64,000 bases of DNA from JBBDST01 sp040904765 (GCA_040904765.1 JBBDST010000008.1:62001-126000), one strand, 5' to 3'. Positions 34,216-43,685 are shown, counted from the stretch's first letter. Program-made: numbers and translations. Notes: a model not told the origin generated them from the sequence alone.

Positions 34216-35277
34216 ATGGCCACAGATACCGAGATCACACATATCAAACCTGCCCACGCGCAGCGCATCGCAACCGATCTGTTGCGTGCTCACGGGGTCG
34301 GGTCGACCGATGCTGTCACCATCGCTGAACAGCTGGTGTTAGCCGATCTGCGCGGGGTCGATACTCACGGTTTGATCCGCTTACCTGGCTACATAGGTCG
34401 GGTTGAAGCAGGTGATCTCCATCCCGATCATGCTCCGACAGTGATGCACGAAACGCCAGGCACAGCGATGGTTGACGGTGGCCATAACTTCGGTCAAGTT
34501 GTTGCCGCTCACGCGATGACAATCGCGATCGAGAAGGCCAAAACGGTAGGTGTTGGCACCGTAACCGCGAAAAATTCGAGCCATTTTGGTGCTGCAGCGA
34601 CGTTTGCGATAATGGCGGCTGAAGCAGGCTGTATGGGCATTGCCGCCACCAACGGTTGGCCACTAATGCCTGGAGTTGGCGGCGCTGAGCGCACCATCGG
34701 AAATAATCCGTTGGCGATTGCTGCACCGACTCGCCTTGGCTATCCCATGGTGGTCGATATTGCGATGAGTCAAGTTGCAGCAGGCAAGCTTCGTGTCGCC
34801 TTAGCTCTTGGACAAAAAATCCCGCTCGACTGGGCTTTTGATAACACCGGAATGCCAACTGATGACCCACATGAAGCTTTGTTTAACGGCGGTTTACTGC
34901 GTCCGGTCGGTGACCATAAGGGCTTTGGGCTTGCCGTCATGATAGATGTTCTCTCGGGTGTCTTGTCTGGCGGGATGTTTGGTACCGACGTGACAAGCGA
35001 CCAGCCTGGCTATTCCAACGTCGGTCATTTCTTTACTGCTATCAACATCGATGCTTTCGGTGGGCTTGAACATTTCCTTGACCGGATCGACGAGTTGGCA
35101 CACAGTATTCAGGCCAGTAAGACACGCCCGGGCGCCAAGGATGCAGTGATGGTTCCTGGTCAGCCAGAGGCCCGTACAACAGCAAACCGGCAGCGCGATG
35201 GCATTCCGTATCCCACACCGGTATGGGAGAAACTGACAAACCTTGCCGCTACATCGGGAGTTGCTGTGTCTGACTGA
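34216..35277 (+). CDS. Malate/L-lactate dehydrogenase family protein (Ldh2)
   Basis: A 353-residue NAD(P)-dependent oxidoreductase of the Ldh2/YlbC family, which reduces or oxidises 2-oxo/2-hydroxy acids and is unrelated to the Rossmann malate dehydrogenases. Signatures include DLRGVDTHGLIRLPGY, KNSSHFGAAATFA, GNNPLAIAAP, DIAMSQVAAGK and GDHKGFGLA. The ATG at 34216 fits homologues and follows GGGA; earlier in-frame starts exist at 34162 and 34204. It precedes an isocitrate-lyase-family gene by 56 bases, perhaps in one operon for C3/C4 acid use. Confidence 0.88.
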   Translation: MATDTEITHIKPAHAQRIATDLLRAHGVGSTDAVTIAEQLVLADLRGVDTHGLIRLPGYIGRVEAGDLHPDHAPTVMHETPGTAMVDGGHNFGQVVAAHAMTIAIEKAKTVGVGTVTAKNSSHFGAAATFAIMAAEAGCMGIAATNGWPLMPGVGGAERTIGNNPLAIAAPTRLGYPMVVDIAMSQVAAGKLRVALALGQKIPLDWAFDNTGMPTDDPHEALFNGGLLRPVGDHKGFGLAVMIDVLSGVLSGGMFGTDVTSDQPGYSNVGHFFTAINIDAFGGLEHFLDRIDELAHSIQASKTRPGAKDAVMVPGQPEARTTANRQRDGIPYPTPVWEKLTNLAATSGVAVSD

Positions 35278-35333
35278 CACCAATGCGCCACACTGGCATG
35301 GTTTCGTTGCACGTGATAACACTGGGAGACACA

Positions 35334-36197
35334 ATGACAACTGCCGCAACTTTCCGTGCCGCACTTGAGGCACGGACATTCACGCTCGCGCCGGGAATTT
35401 ACGATGGCATCTCCGCCAAAATTGCCGAACGGTGCGGTTTTAGTGCCGCCTACATGACCGGATCAGGTGTTGCTGCTTCACACGGGCTACCCGACTTGGG
35501 TTTGCTAACCCAAACCGAAATGGTGACCCGGGCAGGACAGTTAACCGACGCGATTACAATTCCGATTATTGCGGATGCTGACACCGGCTATGGCAATGCC
35601 TTAAACGTGACTCGGACGGTGCAGTTGTATGAGCGTGCTGGCGTTGCAGGTATTCATCTTGAAGATCAAGATTTTCCCAAAAAGTGCGGCCATCTGGAGA
35701 ATAAACGTCTGATCTCTGTAGCGGATTATGTCAACAAGTTGCGTGCCGCGTTAGCAGCACGACGCGACGAGAATTTCGTCGTCATTGCCCGTACTGACGC
35801 CCGCAGCGTCGAGGGTATTGATGCGGCTATTGCTCGCGGAAAGGCATACGCCAAAGCGGGAGCTGACTGCATTTTTGTCGAATCTCCTGAATCGGCAGCA
35901 GAAGTTGAACGGATCGCTGAAGAAATTCCGGCTCCGCTGCTATTCAACGTCGTTGCGCGCGGAAAGACACCAACGATTCCTATCGCGACCGTACGTGCGC
36001 TTGGTTTTGCGATTGCGATCGTTCCTGGAGCCGCCACGCTTGCAGCTACAGCAGCGATTACACAGTCTTACACCGAACTGGCAGAGAAGGACACTTTTTC
36101 GGGTATCGGTAGCGATATTTCGCCAGTCGAATTTTTTGAGACGGTGGGCTTGTCGCACTGGACTGCGATCGAACAGCGTTACACCACAGCGAACTAA
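35334..36197 (+). CDS. Isocitrate lyase / PEP mutase family enzyme
   Basis: A 287-residue TIM-barrel enzyme that makes or breaks a C-C or P-C bond next to a carboxylate. The metal site is in IIADADTGYGNA and GIHLEDQDFPKKCGH, the latter with the catalytic Cys; VIARTDARSVEG and FVESPES complete the active site. Likely products are a 2-methylisocitrate lyase-like lyase, an oxaloacetate decarboxylase or a carboxyPEP mutase; the sequence alone does not decide. The ATG at 35334 has GGGAG upstream. Confidence 0.87.
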   Translation: MTTAATFRAALEARTFTLAPGIYDGISAKIAERCGFSAAYMTGSGVAASHGLPDLGLLTQTEMVTRAGQLTDAITIPIIADADTGYGNALNVTRTVQLYERAGVAGIHLEDQDFPKKCGHLENKRLISVADYVNKLRAALAARRDENFVVIARTDARSVEGIDAAIARGKAYAKAGADCIFVESPESAAEVERIAEEIPAPLLFNVVARGKTPTIPIATVRALGFAIAIVPGAATLAATAAITQSYTELAEKDTFSGIGSDISPVEFFETVGLSHWTAIEQRYTTAN

Positions 36198-36203
36198 TGG
36201 GTT

Positions 36204-36244
36204 TGTTTTGGCCTGTTGTCGTCACGTTGCGGCAGGCCAAAACA
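36204..36244 (+). terminator. Long inverted repeat after the isocitrate-lyase-family gene
   Basis: TGTTTTGGCCTG and its exact complement form a 12-bp stem around a 17-base loop, starting seven bases past the stop. There is no T-run on the plus-strand side, so it is at best an atypical terminator. It isolates the gene before it from the SOS promoter that starts 18 bases later. Confidence 0.5.
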
Positions 36245-36261
36245 GCCGCTCATTTCCAGAC

Positions 36262-36290
36262 TTGACGCACTCGAACGTATGTTCGATACT
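36262..36290 (+). promoter_or_regulatory. SOS promoter with LexA box for imuA'-imuB-dnaE2
   Basis: TTGACG (36262-36267) and GATACT (36285-36290) are separated by exactly 17 bases. The spacer and the first -10 bases contain TCGAACGTATGTTCGA (36271-36286), a perfect match to the Gram-positive LexA consensus CGAACRNRYGTTYG. LexA binding here should block RNA polymerase. The expected start of transcription, six to seven bases past the -10, falls at or just before the imuA' ATG at 36299, so the mRNA should be leaderless. Confidence 0.88.
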
Positions 36291-36298
36291 GTGCGGTT

Positions 36299-36985
36299 AT
36301 GTCTTCTCTTTTTCTGCCACGTAACACGCACCAGCAGCTTGCTCAGCTGGTGCGTCCTGCCACGGCAACTACCCCTGAAGTGATCGCCGTTAGCAACGAA
36401 CTGGCACCGTGTTTCCCGTGGGGTGGTTTACGGCGCGGTGACACCATCATGGTGGGCGGTTCAAGCACACTCACTTTCACTACCGTGGCACATGCGACCC
36501 AGAGTGGACTGTGGTGCGGTGTCGTTGCATTACCGCAGCTCAATCTTGCTGCAGGCGAAGAAACTGGAGTTGACCTTTCTCGGATCGTGCTCGTCCAAGA
36601 ACCCTCACGCCACCTGCCAGAAGTTGCAGCCGCCCTGCTTGATGCACTCGATATCGTCATTCTTGGCATCGTCCCTGAACTCACACGAGAAACACTTCAA
36701 AAACTCAGTGCCCGTACTAGACAACGTCGCAAAGTTTTGCTGCTTTCAACAGCTACCCCTCCCCCATCACTGCCTGGCATTGCTATCACGCTTGACGCGG
36801 TGCAGCACCGCTGGGGTGGCGCGACTGAAGGTTTCGGGTATCTCGAACACCATCAGATTGATATTCGCGCCTACGGGCATGGACGTGCGGCACGAAGTCG
36901 CGAACATACGCTGAGTTGTGTACCTGTTCGCAACAAACAACCAGACGTGCTGCCGGGTATCGCGAAGGTAACGCAGGTGCTGTGA
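36299..36985 (+). CDS. imuA': ImuA' accessory protein of the mutasome
   Basis: A 228-residue RecA-like protein without a canonical Walker A motif (the region reads VGGSSTLTF), as in mycobacterial ImuA'. It acts with ImuB and DnaE2 in damage-induced mutagenesis. Its ATG lies too close to the promoter for a ribosome site, fitting leaderless initiation. Its TGA shares one base with the imuB ATG (TGATG). Confidence 0.85.
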   Translation: MSSLFLPRNTHQQLAQLVRPATATTPEVIAVSNELAPCFPWGGLRRGDTIMVGGSSTLTFTTVAHATQSGLWCGVVALPQLNLAAGEETGVDLSRIVLVQEPSRHLPEVAAALLDALDIVILGIVPELTRETLQKLSARTRQRRKVLLLSTATPPPSLPGIAITLDAVQHRWGGATEGFGYLEHHQIDIRAYGHGRAARSREHTLSCVPVRNKQPDVLPGIAKVTQVL

Positions 36986-38601
36986 TGATACGCATTGGCG
37001 TTATTCGTTATCCGGACTGGCCGATCATTGCTGCCGGATATGGTCCAACCGACTGTGTGGCCATTATCGATAAGACCCGCATCTACAGCAGCTCTTTGGC
37101 TGCACGCGACTATCAAGTAATCCCAGGGATGCCTGTAGCGCGCGCTTTAGCGCTTTGTCCTACATTGCAGTTACATCCGATAAACAGGGCACGAGAACAC
37201 GAACAATTTGCCGTTATCGCAGAACACTGCACGATCCTCACCCCGTTTGTGCAGATTCTGCACCCTGGGGTGTTGCAGTTAACTGGCAGCCAATTGCCTC
37301 AGCAGTCAAATGATGACAGCGAATTTTGGATCTTGCTTTTCGCAGCCCTAGCCGACGCCTTAAAAGCTATTGAACCGCCAGTGTCCTACCCCGATGCTGT
37401 TACGCCGTATCTGATCGGTGTTGCCGACACGGTGTATGGCGCGCTCGTTGCCGCACACAAAAGTCCAAAAAACAGCCAATTGCATAGTGTTGCTGCAGGA
37501 GAAACACGCCGTTTTCTTCACACGCAAGCAATCGATATGCTCGCGCTGTTACCGCTGGTCCACCACGGCTTACCTGCAAAAGGCGAACTACAACAGCTCA
37601 TTTACGACTGCAAAGAGGTAGGAGTATTCACCTGCGGGGCATTACTTGCCTTGCCGCGAACAACTGTGATTGATCGTTTCGGCACCATCGCTCAGCCGGT
37701 GTTAAACGCCTTAAGCGCCGAAGTTGCTCCAACGTCTTCGGCCGTATTCATCCCCAATCAGCGCCGTTTCGTTATCGAGTTTGCCACCGCGCTCACCGAC
37801 CTGTCGGCAGTAGCGTTTGCTGCACGCCGCACCTTTGATAAAGGATTAGCGGTTTTACACGACACCGGCCTGGCGTGCTATCAGGCCGGTCTTAGCATCG
37901 TCACCGAAAACGATGAACGTTCAGAGAGGTCATGGCAAGCACGCGAATATTTCACAGCAGCGCTACTTCAAGAACGACTTCGCTGGCAGCTTGAAGGCTG
38001 GCGGGCAGGCACAAACGGGCCTGCCCCAAGTGCCGGGGTGACCCAAATAATTTTTATCATCGAACGGACCGTGTCGTCACGCCAACAACCCACACTATTA
38101 TATGACGCCACTGACAACGCCCGTACAGCGCTACTTGACACTGCCGTAAGCCGCATTGACGGGCTCCTTGGTCAAGGAGCAGTCACCCAGCCTTATCGTG
38201 CTGCTGGACGTCACCCGGCTCAGTGGTTTGACACCCGCCCGTGGAGTCGCAAACGCCACATCACCGCACGTCCGTTACCGGTGTTTGCCAATCAGCTGCC
38301 CTCACCCGCGCCAGCAACCCTCTATCCATCACCGCGCCCAATCGAGGTGCATGCTGCAAATGGCACACCAGTAGTGGTGACCGGACGTGGAATCATCCTC
38401 GATGCGCCTCACATGATGCGTTTTTCTGCACAATCCTGGGATGTCATCACTGCTTGGGCTGGCCCTTGGCTTGCCAATGAACGTTGGTGGGAAACCGAAA
38501 AGCGCCGTGCAGCCCGGTTTCAGTTTGTCACCGAAAGCGGGTTGGCTTACCTCGTAGCCCAAAGCAATAGTCGCTGGTTTGCCGAAGCACTGTATGACTA
38601 G
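36985..38601 (+). CDS. imuB: ImuB, Y-family polymerase-like mutasome protein
   Basis: A 538-residue Y-family relative thought to be catalytically inactive and to serve as the hub that recruits DnaE2 and ImuA' to the sliding clamp. The N-terminus (IRYPDWPIIAA, then ARDYQVIPGMPVARALALCP) follows the ImuB pattern, and the expected carboxylate triad is not evident. The C-terminal region has PAPATLYPSPRPIEV and GRGIILDAP, typical of ImuB. I could not place a clear clamp-binding motif. Overlaps: one base with imuA', eight with dnaE2. Confidence 0.88.
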   Translation: MIRIGVIRYPDWPIIAAGYGPTDCVAIIDKTRIYSSSLAARDYQVIPGMPVARALALCPTLQLHPINRAREHEQFAVIAEHCTILTPFVQILHPGVLQLTGSQLPQQSNDDSEFWILLFAALADALKAIEPPVSYPDAVTPYLIGVADTVYGALVAAHKSPKNSQLHSVAAGETRRFLHTQAIDMLALLPLVHHGLPAKGELQQLIYDCKEVGVFTCGALLALPRTTVIDRFGTIAQPVLNALSAEVAPTSSAVFIPNQRRFVIEFATALTDLSAVAFAARRTFDKGLAVLHDTGLACYQAGLSIVTENDERSERSWQAREYFTAALLQERLRWQLEGWRAGTNGPAPSAGVTQIIFIIERTVSSRQQPTLLYDATDNARTALLDTAVSRIDGLLGQGAVTQPYRAAGRHPAQWFDTRPWSRKRHITARPLPVFANQLPSPAPATLYPSPRPIEVHAANGTPVVVTGRGIILDAPHMMRFSAQSWDVITAWAGPWLANERWWETEKRRAARFQFVTESGLAYLVAQSNSRWFAEALYD

Positions 38602-41600
38602 CCAGCTGCCATCACCGCCACCGGATGTGACTGTTTCACCGTATGCCGAACTGCACTGTCACTCGTATTTTTCTTTTCAGCGTGGAGTAAGTTCGCCTGA
38701 AGAACTCGTCACAGAAGCTGCACAGCTTCAGATTTCCACTTTGGCACTCACCGATTACAACGGACTGTACGGTGCGGTGCGTTTCGCAACGGCTGCACGC
38801 AAAGCCAGCATTCGTACCGTGTATGGAGCCTCACTCACCGTTTCAGGTATGTCTGATAACGATTCAAATCGCGACCTCCAGTTACTTGTTTTGGCACGCA
38901 ACCACGCCGGATATATGGCGTTGTCGCATGCACTCACCGATGCACAACTTGCCGGTGAAAAAGGTCGCCCGGTGTACCGTGACGGGTATGCCGGTTTAAG
39001 CGCATATGCCAACGACAACTGGGTGGTCGTAACCGGTAGCCGTAACACGACAGTGGGTAACGCCCTCAACCACAGTGCGTTTCATGCCCGACACGCGGTG
39101 AACGAACTGATAGCTGCTTTTGGTGCAAGAAACGTCGCGATTGAACTGGTTGATCACGCCGACCCGTACGACAGTGTCCGCAATGGCCGTCTGTATCAGC
39201 TGGCAGACCAGTGCGGAGTACGAAGCATCGCAACAAATGCCGTGTTATATGCCAAACCGCGCCAGCATCGTCTCGCAAATGTTGTAGCCGCTATCCGTTC
39301 AGGCACAACTCTTGACGCACTTGATGCGCTATTTCCAGTCTCGCCAGCAGCGCACCTTCGTTCCGGGGTAGAACAGGCCACACATTTTCGTCGCTATCCG
39401 CAACTTATTGCCGACACGGCAGCGTTTGGTAGCAGTCTTGCATTCGATCTGCGACTACTTGCTCCGGAACTGCCACGTAACACGTTTACAGACGCTGCCG
39501 AAGCCACCCATAAACTACGCGAAGCGGTGTATCGTCAAGCGCCAGGGTTCTACGGGCAACAAGCGAATAATCCGGCATGGCAACGTTTGGCGTACGAACT
39601 GTCCATCATCACCGAACTTGGCTATGCCGGCTATTTTCTGATCATGTACGACATCGTGTTGTTTTGCCGGCGGCACAACATTTTCTGTCAAGGTCGCGGC
39701 TCAGCGGCAACTTCTGCGGTGTGTTATGTGCTTGGAATCACCAACGCTGATGCGGTGGCGTTGAATTTGCTGTTTGAACGGTTTTTATCGCCTGAACGTG
39801 ACGGCCCGCCGGACATTGACCTTGATATCGAAGCGAAACGTCGCGACGAAGTGATCCAATACGTCTACGCCCGTTACGGCCGTACCTATGCCGCACAAGT
39901 TGCAACCGTGATCACCTACCGGTCCCGTTCAGCGTTACGTGACACCGCCAAAGCTTTTGGTTTCACAGACGAGCATGTGAACCGCTGGGTGAGTCAAATC
40001 AGTGCACGAAAAGCGCTTGCCCCTAACAATGACACAACCGCTGTTGATGCGCTAATCCCCCGGCAAGTGCGAGCGATTGCTACTGAGCTCCTTGATGTCC
40101 CCCAGCATCTTGGGATCCATTCGGGCGGGATGGTGCTTTCTCACCGTCCCCTAGCCGATGTGTGCCCGATTGAACATGCACGGCGTGACGGACGCACCGT
40201 GTTGCAGTGGGACAAGGACGACTGTGCTGCCGTCGGGTTGGTTAAGTTTGACCTGCTGGGCCTTGGGATGCTGTCTGCGTTGCGTGACACGTTGACACTG
40301 ATTCGCACCCATCATCAGCGCGATCTGACACTGGCGACTCTGCCGCTGGAAGATCCTGCGGTGTATGACATGCTGTGTATTGGTGACGCCATCGGCGTGT
40401 TTCAGGTCGAATCACGCGCACAACTCTCCACTTTGCCGCGCATGAAACCACGCACGTTTTACGACCTGGTGATCGAAGTTGCCCTGATTCGTCCAGGACC
40501 AATTCAAGGCGGTTCGGTTCATCCATATCTACGCCGCCGTAGTGGGAAAGAAGCCGTGACCTATCTGCATCCGCTCCTTGAGCCGGTGCTAAAACGCACC
40601 CTTGGTGTGCCGTTATTCCAAGAACAACTCATGCAAATGGCGATTAGTGCCGCAGGTTTTTCGCCAACGCAAGCCGATCAGTTGCGTCAGGCGATGTCGG
40701 CGAAGCGTTCATCGCAACGTATGGAGCAATTACGTCAACGGCTCTACGACGGTATGCATGAACGGGGTATTACCGGTGCTACTGCAGATAAGATTTATAT
40801 CCAGATTGCTGCGTTTGCCGGGTACGGGTTCCCTGAGTCGCATGCGATTAGTTTTGCCCATCTGGTGTATGCAAGTGCTTGGTTAAAGCACCATTACCCG
40901 GCCGCGTTCTTATGCGCACTGCTGAATAATCAACCGATGGGTTTTTACACCCCTGCTTCGCTTGTTGCGGATGCCCGCAGGCACGGTGTTCTCGTCAAAC
41001 CTGTAGATGTGAATTACAGCGCAGGCGCGGTAACACTGGAGGCCTGCCCAAACGCTTCTGGCGGTGTTGCGGTCCGCTTTGGGCTCGCTGCTTTACGCCA
41101 TGTGGGTATGACTATGGCTGAACGAATTACCGACCATAAACCGTATCGCAACGTGGCCGAATTGGTGACGAAAACGGCACCGACCAAAGAGGCGTTGCAA
41201 TCACTAGCAGCCGCCGGCGCACTTGACAGTCTCGGGTTGACCCGCCGTGAAGCCATCTGGGGGTCACGTATCGCAAGCTTTGCTACCGCTGAACGGCTGC
41301 CAGGCATCGTTGACAACGTGGCTACCCCAAGACTTGCCCCCATGTCTGCTTTGCAACAAGTAGCAGCCGACCTGTTTTACAGCGGGACAACAACCGGCGC
41401 GCATCCGATCGCGTTTCTCCGCACAGACCTACAACGTCAGGATGTTGTTGCGATCCATGATCTGCTCCAAACTAACGCGGGGCGGGTCACGGTTGCTGGC
41501 CTGATTACACATCGCCAACAGCCACCGACAGCAAACGGTGTCGTATTTTTGAATCTTGAAGATGAAACAGGGATGCTTAACGTGATCTGTTCACCTGCTG

Positions 41601-41758
41601 TATGGCAAGAGTGGGCAGTGATTGCACGTCAGTCAAACGCGCAGTGCATCACCGGACGGTTGCGTTACACCGACACCGTCCCGCATTTACAGGCGGAAAG
41701 CTTCACACCGCTGACCCTGCCCTACATTCCAAAAAGTCGCGATTACTCTGTTTCGTGA
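38594..41758 (+). CDS. dnaE2: Error-prone DNA polymerase III alpha subunit DnaE2
   Basis: The translesion C-family polymerase of the mutasome, 1054 residues. An N-terminal PHP domain starts with AELHCHSYFSFQRGVSSPEE; GRGSAATSAVCYVLGIT, the PDIDLDIE catalytic motif (with two of the three metal-binding Asp) and GIHSGGMVLS belong to the polymerase core; an OB domain lies near the end (GRVTVAGLITHRQQPPTANG). The ATG at 38594 overlaps imuB by eight bases. Its end overlaps the convergent acr3 by 16 bases. Confidence 0.94.
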   Translation: MTSQLPSPPPDVTVSPYAELHCHSYFSFQRGVSSPEELVTEAAQLQISTLALTDYNGLYGAVRFATAARKASIRTVYGASLTVSGMSDNDSNRDLQLLVLARNHAGYMALSHALTDAQLAGEKGRPVYRDGYAGLSAYANDNWVVVTGSRNTTVGNALNHSAFHARHAVNELIAAFGARNVAIELVDHADPYDSVRNGRLYQLADQCGVRSIATNAVLYAKPRQHRLANVVAAIRSGTTLDALDALFPVSPAAHLRSGVEQATHFRRYPQLIADTAAFGSSLAFDLRLLAPELPRNTFTDAAEATHKLREAVYRQAPGFYGQQANNPAWQRLAYELSIITELGYAGYFLIMYDIVLFCRRHNIFCQGRGSAATSAVCYVLGITNADAVALNLLFERFLSPERDGPPDIDLDIEAKRRDEVIQYVYARYGRTYAAQVATVITYRSRSALRDTAKAFGFTDEHVNRWVSQISARKALAPNNDTTAVDALIPRQVRAIATELLDVPQHLGIHSGGMVLSHRPLADVCPIEHARRDGRTVLQWDKDDCAAVGLVKFDLLGLGMLSALRDTLTLIRTHHQRDLTLATLPLEDPAVYDMLCIGDAIGVFQVESRAQLSTLPRMKPRTFYDLVIEVALIRPGPIQGGSVHPYLRRRSGKEAVTYLHPLLEPVLKRTLGVPLFQEQLMQMAISAAGFSPTQADQLRQAMSAKRSSQRMEQLRQRLYDGMHERGITGATADKIYIQIAAFAGYGFPESHAISFAHLVYASAWLKHHYPAAFLCALLNNQPMGFYTPASLVADARRHGVLVKPVDVNYSAGAVTLEACPNASGGVAVRFGLAALRHVGMTMAERITDHKPYRNVAELVTKTAPTKEALQSLAAAGALDSLGLTRREAIWGSRIASFATAERLPGIVDNVATPRLAPMSALQQVAADLFYSGTTTGAHPIAFLRTDLQRQDVVAIHDLLQTNAGRVTVAGLITHRQQPPTANGVVFLNLEDETGMLNVICSPAVWQEWAVIARQSNAQCITGRLRYTDTVPHLQAESFTPLTLPYIPKSRDYSVS

Positions 41759-42945
41759 CGCTGACCGTCTGGTTTCGCCTGCACCGTTAAATCCTCACCT
41801 GCGAACAAGCGCCGCCGCAGCCACAGAGCGACGTAAACCAGACCAACAAGGACGGGCACTTCAATTAACGGCCCAACAACGCCCGCAAGTGCTTCGCCTG
41901 AGCTTGCACCAAACACCCCGATTGCAACGGCAATGGCCAGTTCAAAATTGTTGCCGGCAGCAGTGAACGCAATCGTTGCAGTGCGGGGATAATCCATTCC
42001 TAGTTGGCGTGCAAGCCAAAAAGACACCCCAAACATCGCAAAGAAGTAGATGGTGAGTGGAATAGCGATACGCACTACATCCAACGGACGTGAAGTGATC
42101 TGTTCTCCTTGCAAGGTGAACAGCAGCACCACAGTGAACAGTAGGCCATAGAGGGCGAAGGGAGAGATGCGAGGAATAAATTTGGACTCATACCACTCAT
42201 GGCCTTTTCGAGCTTCACCGATCACCCGAGAAGCAACACCTGCCGCGAGAGGGATCCCAAGAAACACCAACACCGCTTTGGTGATATCCCAAATCGATAC
42301 GTCAAGTGCCTGCTGCTCTAGACCTAGCCATCCAGGCAGTCCAACGAGATAGAACCATCCCAACAGCGAGTAGGCGACAATCTGAAACATAGAGTTAATC
42401 GCGACCAAGAAGGCTGCAGCTTCACGATTACCGCACGCCAAATCATTCCAAATCAGCACCATCGCAATGCAGCGCGCAAGACCAACAATGATTAACCCGG
42501 TGCGAAATGCCGGCAAGTCTGGCAGCAGCAGCCAGGCCAGAACGAACATCAGTGCAGGTCCAATTATCCAGTTGAGGACTAACGACAGCCCAAGCAGACG
42601 TCGGTCGCTTGCCAAAGAACTCATTTCGCCGTAGCGCACTTTGGCCAACGGCGGATACATCATGATCAGCAACCCCAGTGCGATGGGTAGTGAAATGCCA
42701 TCGATTTCTAAGGTTTCAAGTAGTTCGGCTGCTGCTGGCACGAGGCGTCCCAATGCAAGCCCTGCAGCCATCGCAAGCCCGATCCAGACCGGCAGGAAAC
42801 GGTCCAGAGCGCCCAGTTGTCCAACTACCGCCTGCGGCATCGAGGTTTGGGTGGGGGGTGTTGCCGGCGGGTGACTGTTTGTTGGCTCGTGATGATCGGT
42901 CACTTGGGCTCCTGAAGATGAGAGGTTGCCGTGGGCAATGTTCAC
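41743..42945 (-). CDS. acr3: Arsenite efflux transporter Acr3
   Basis: Exports arsenite across the membrane using the proton-motive force, 400 residues with about ten hydrophobic segments. The essential Cys lies in GLARCIAMVLIWNDLACGN, and FTAAGNNFELAIAVAIGVFG is the family signature in the later helices. The first 45 residues are a hydrophilic Pro/Thr/His-rich extension; a start nearer MPQAVVGQLGALDRF would remove it. It is divergent from arsR, with a perfect palindrome between them. Confidence 0.93.
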   Translation of the reverse strand: MNIAHGNLSSSGAQVTDHHEPTNSHPPATPPTQTSMPQAVVGQLGALDRFLPVWIGLAMAAGLALGRLVPAAAELLETLEIDGISLPIALGLLIMMYPPLAKVRYGEMSSLASDRRLLGLSLVLNWIIGPALMFVLAWLLLPDLPAFRTGLIIVGLARCIAMVLIWNDLACGNREAAAFLVAINSMFQIVAYSLLGWFYLVGLPGWLGLEQQALDVSIWDITKAVLVFLGIPLAAGVASRVIGEARKGHEWYESKFIPRISPFALYGLLFTVVLLFTLQGEQITSRPLDVVRIAIPLTIYFFAMFGVSFWLARQLGMDYPRTATIAFTAAGNNFELAIAVAIGVFGASSGEALAGVVGPLIEVPVLVGLVYVALWLRRRLFAGEDLTVQAKPDGQRHETE

Positions 42946-43009
42946 ATCGCTGTAGCAGCTCCGATGGCAACAAAATAACTTGCATCAAACGGCGATCAAA
43001 AGACTACTG

Positions 43010-43033
43010 TTGCTTGCAGTTAACTGCAAGCAA
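43010..43033. promoter_or_regulatory. 24-base perfect palindrome, ArsR operator
   Basis: Half-site TTGCTTGCAGTT is followed at once by its exact complement, with the dyad centre between 43021 and 43022. It lies 65 bases from the acr3 start and 57 bases from the arsR start. A -10-like TATGAT (43040-43045) sits just to its right for arsR. The context makes it the likely binding site by which ArsR represses both genes until arsenite binds. Confidence 0.8.
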
Positions 43034-43089
43034 GCGCAATATGATACGGGTGACGACACTTTGGGCTGCCCCAAAACGGAAGAGGACCC

Positions 43090-43530
43090 ATGGCCGCAAC
43101 GCACAGCACAGACGATGCGACTGTCACGGTAGCGGCTGCGATGAAGGTGCTAGGCGAACCGCGGCGACTTCGACTCCTTCGTGTTCTGCTGCAAGCTAAC
43201 GACACCCTGTGCGGCTGCGAATTGAGCGATATTTTGCGTGTCCCCGACTATCAGATCTCGCGTGATCTTTCCCAACTTCGAAAATCGGGTCTGGTGCGTG
43301 ACCGTGGGCGCAGCGGAACCTGGGTGCACTACGAAGCCGCAGACGATCAAGACAGTCACCTTGCACCACTGCTAGACCTGCTTCGTCAAAGCAAGCCCGA
43401 TGAAAGCGACGCGCAGCGCCTCGCTTTACGCCTCGCGTTACGCGATCAGGTGGGTTGTGTGCTTGGGCCAAGACACCCCGCAGTCGTTGAAGCTTTTCGT
43501 ATTGCCGGGCTAGAAAGCCACGAAACCTAG
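43090..43530 (+). CDS. arsR: ArsR/SmtB-family arsenic-responsive repressor
   Basis: A 146-residue winged-helix regulator. The N-terminal half is the usual ArsR fold, beginning VLGEPRRLRLLRVLLQ. The Cys pair in TLCGCELSDIL (about residues 38 and 40) is placed like the As(III)-binding cysteines of classical ArsR, and the recognition helix is VPDYQISRDLSQLRKSGLV. The C-terminal extension has another Cys near residue 122. AGAGGA precedes the ATG. It is paired with acr3. Confidence 0.92.
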   Translation: MAATHSTDDATVTVAAAMKVLGEPRRLRLLRVLLQANDTLCGCELSDILRVPDYQISRDLSQLRKSGLVRDRGRSGTWVHYEAADDQDSHLAPLLDLLRQSKPDESDAQRLALRLALRDQVGCVLGPRHPAVVEAFRIAGLESHET

Positions 43531-43600
43531 ACTAAATCTAAAACTGCTCAATCGTGCCACCCAATAGCCAAGAAGCGAAGGGTCTCGCAAAACCGATTCG

Positions 43601-43642
43601 AAAAATCTCTTCTGATGTCGGCTGACTGTATGCATCAGAAGA
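43601..43642 (-). terminator. Rho-independent terminator for the transglutaminase operon
   Basis: TCTTCTGATG (43608-43617) pairs perfectly with CATCAGAAGA (43633-43642) around a 15-base loop. Read on the minus strand, the stem is followed by GATTTTT. It lies about 100 bases past the transglutaminase stop and would end that operon; the low stem GC makes it moderate in strength. Confidence 0.65.
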
Positions 43643-43652
43643 ACCCTAAACC

Positions 43653-43685
43653 TTCGCTGATTATCCGCTTCAGATAATCAGCGAA
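43653..43685. terminator. 13-bp stem-loop between arsR and the transglutaminase gene
   Basis: TTCGCTGATTATC and its exact complement flank a 7-base loop. No T-run follows on either strand. It stands beside the neighbouring terminator, so it may help to end transcription in either direction between these convergent genes. The rest of 43531-43742 holds nothing else that I recognise. Confidence 0.45.
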
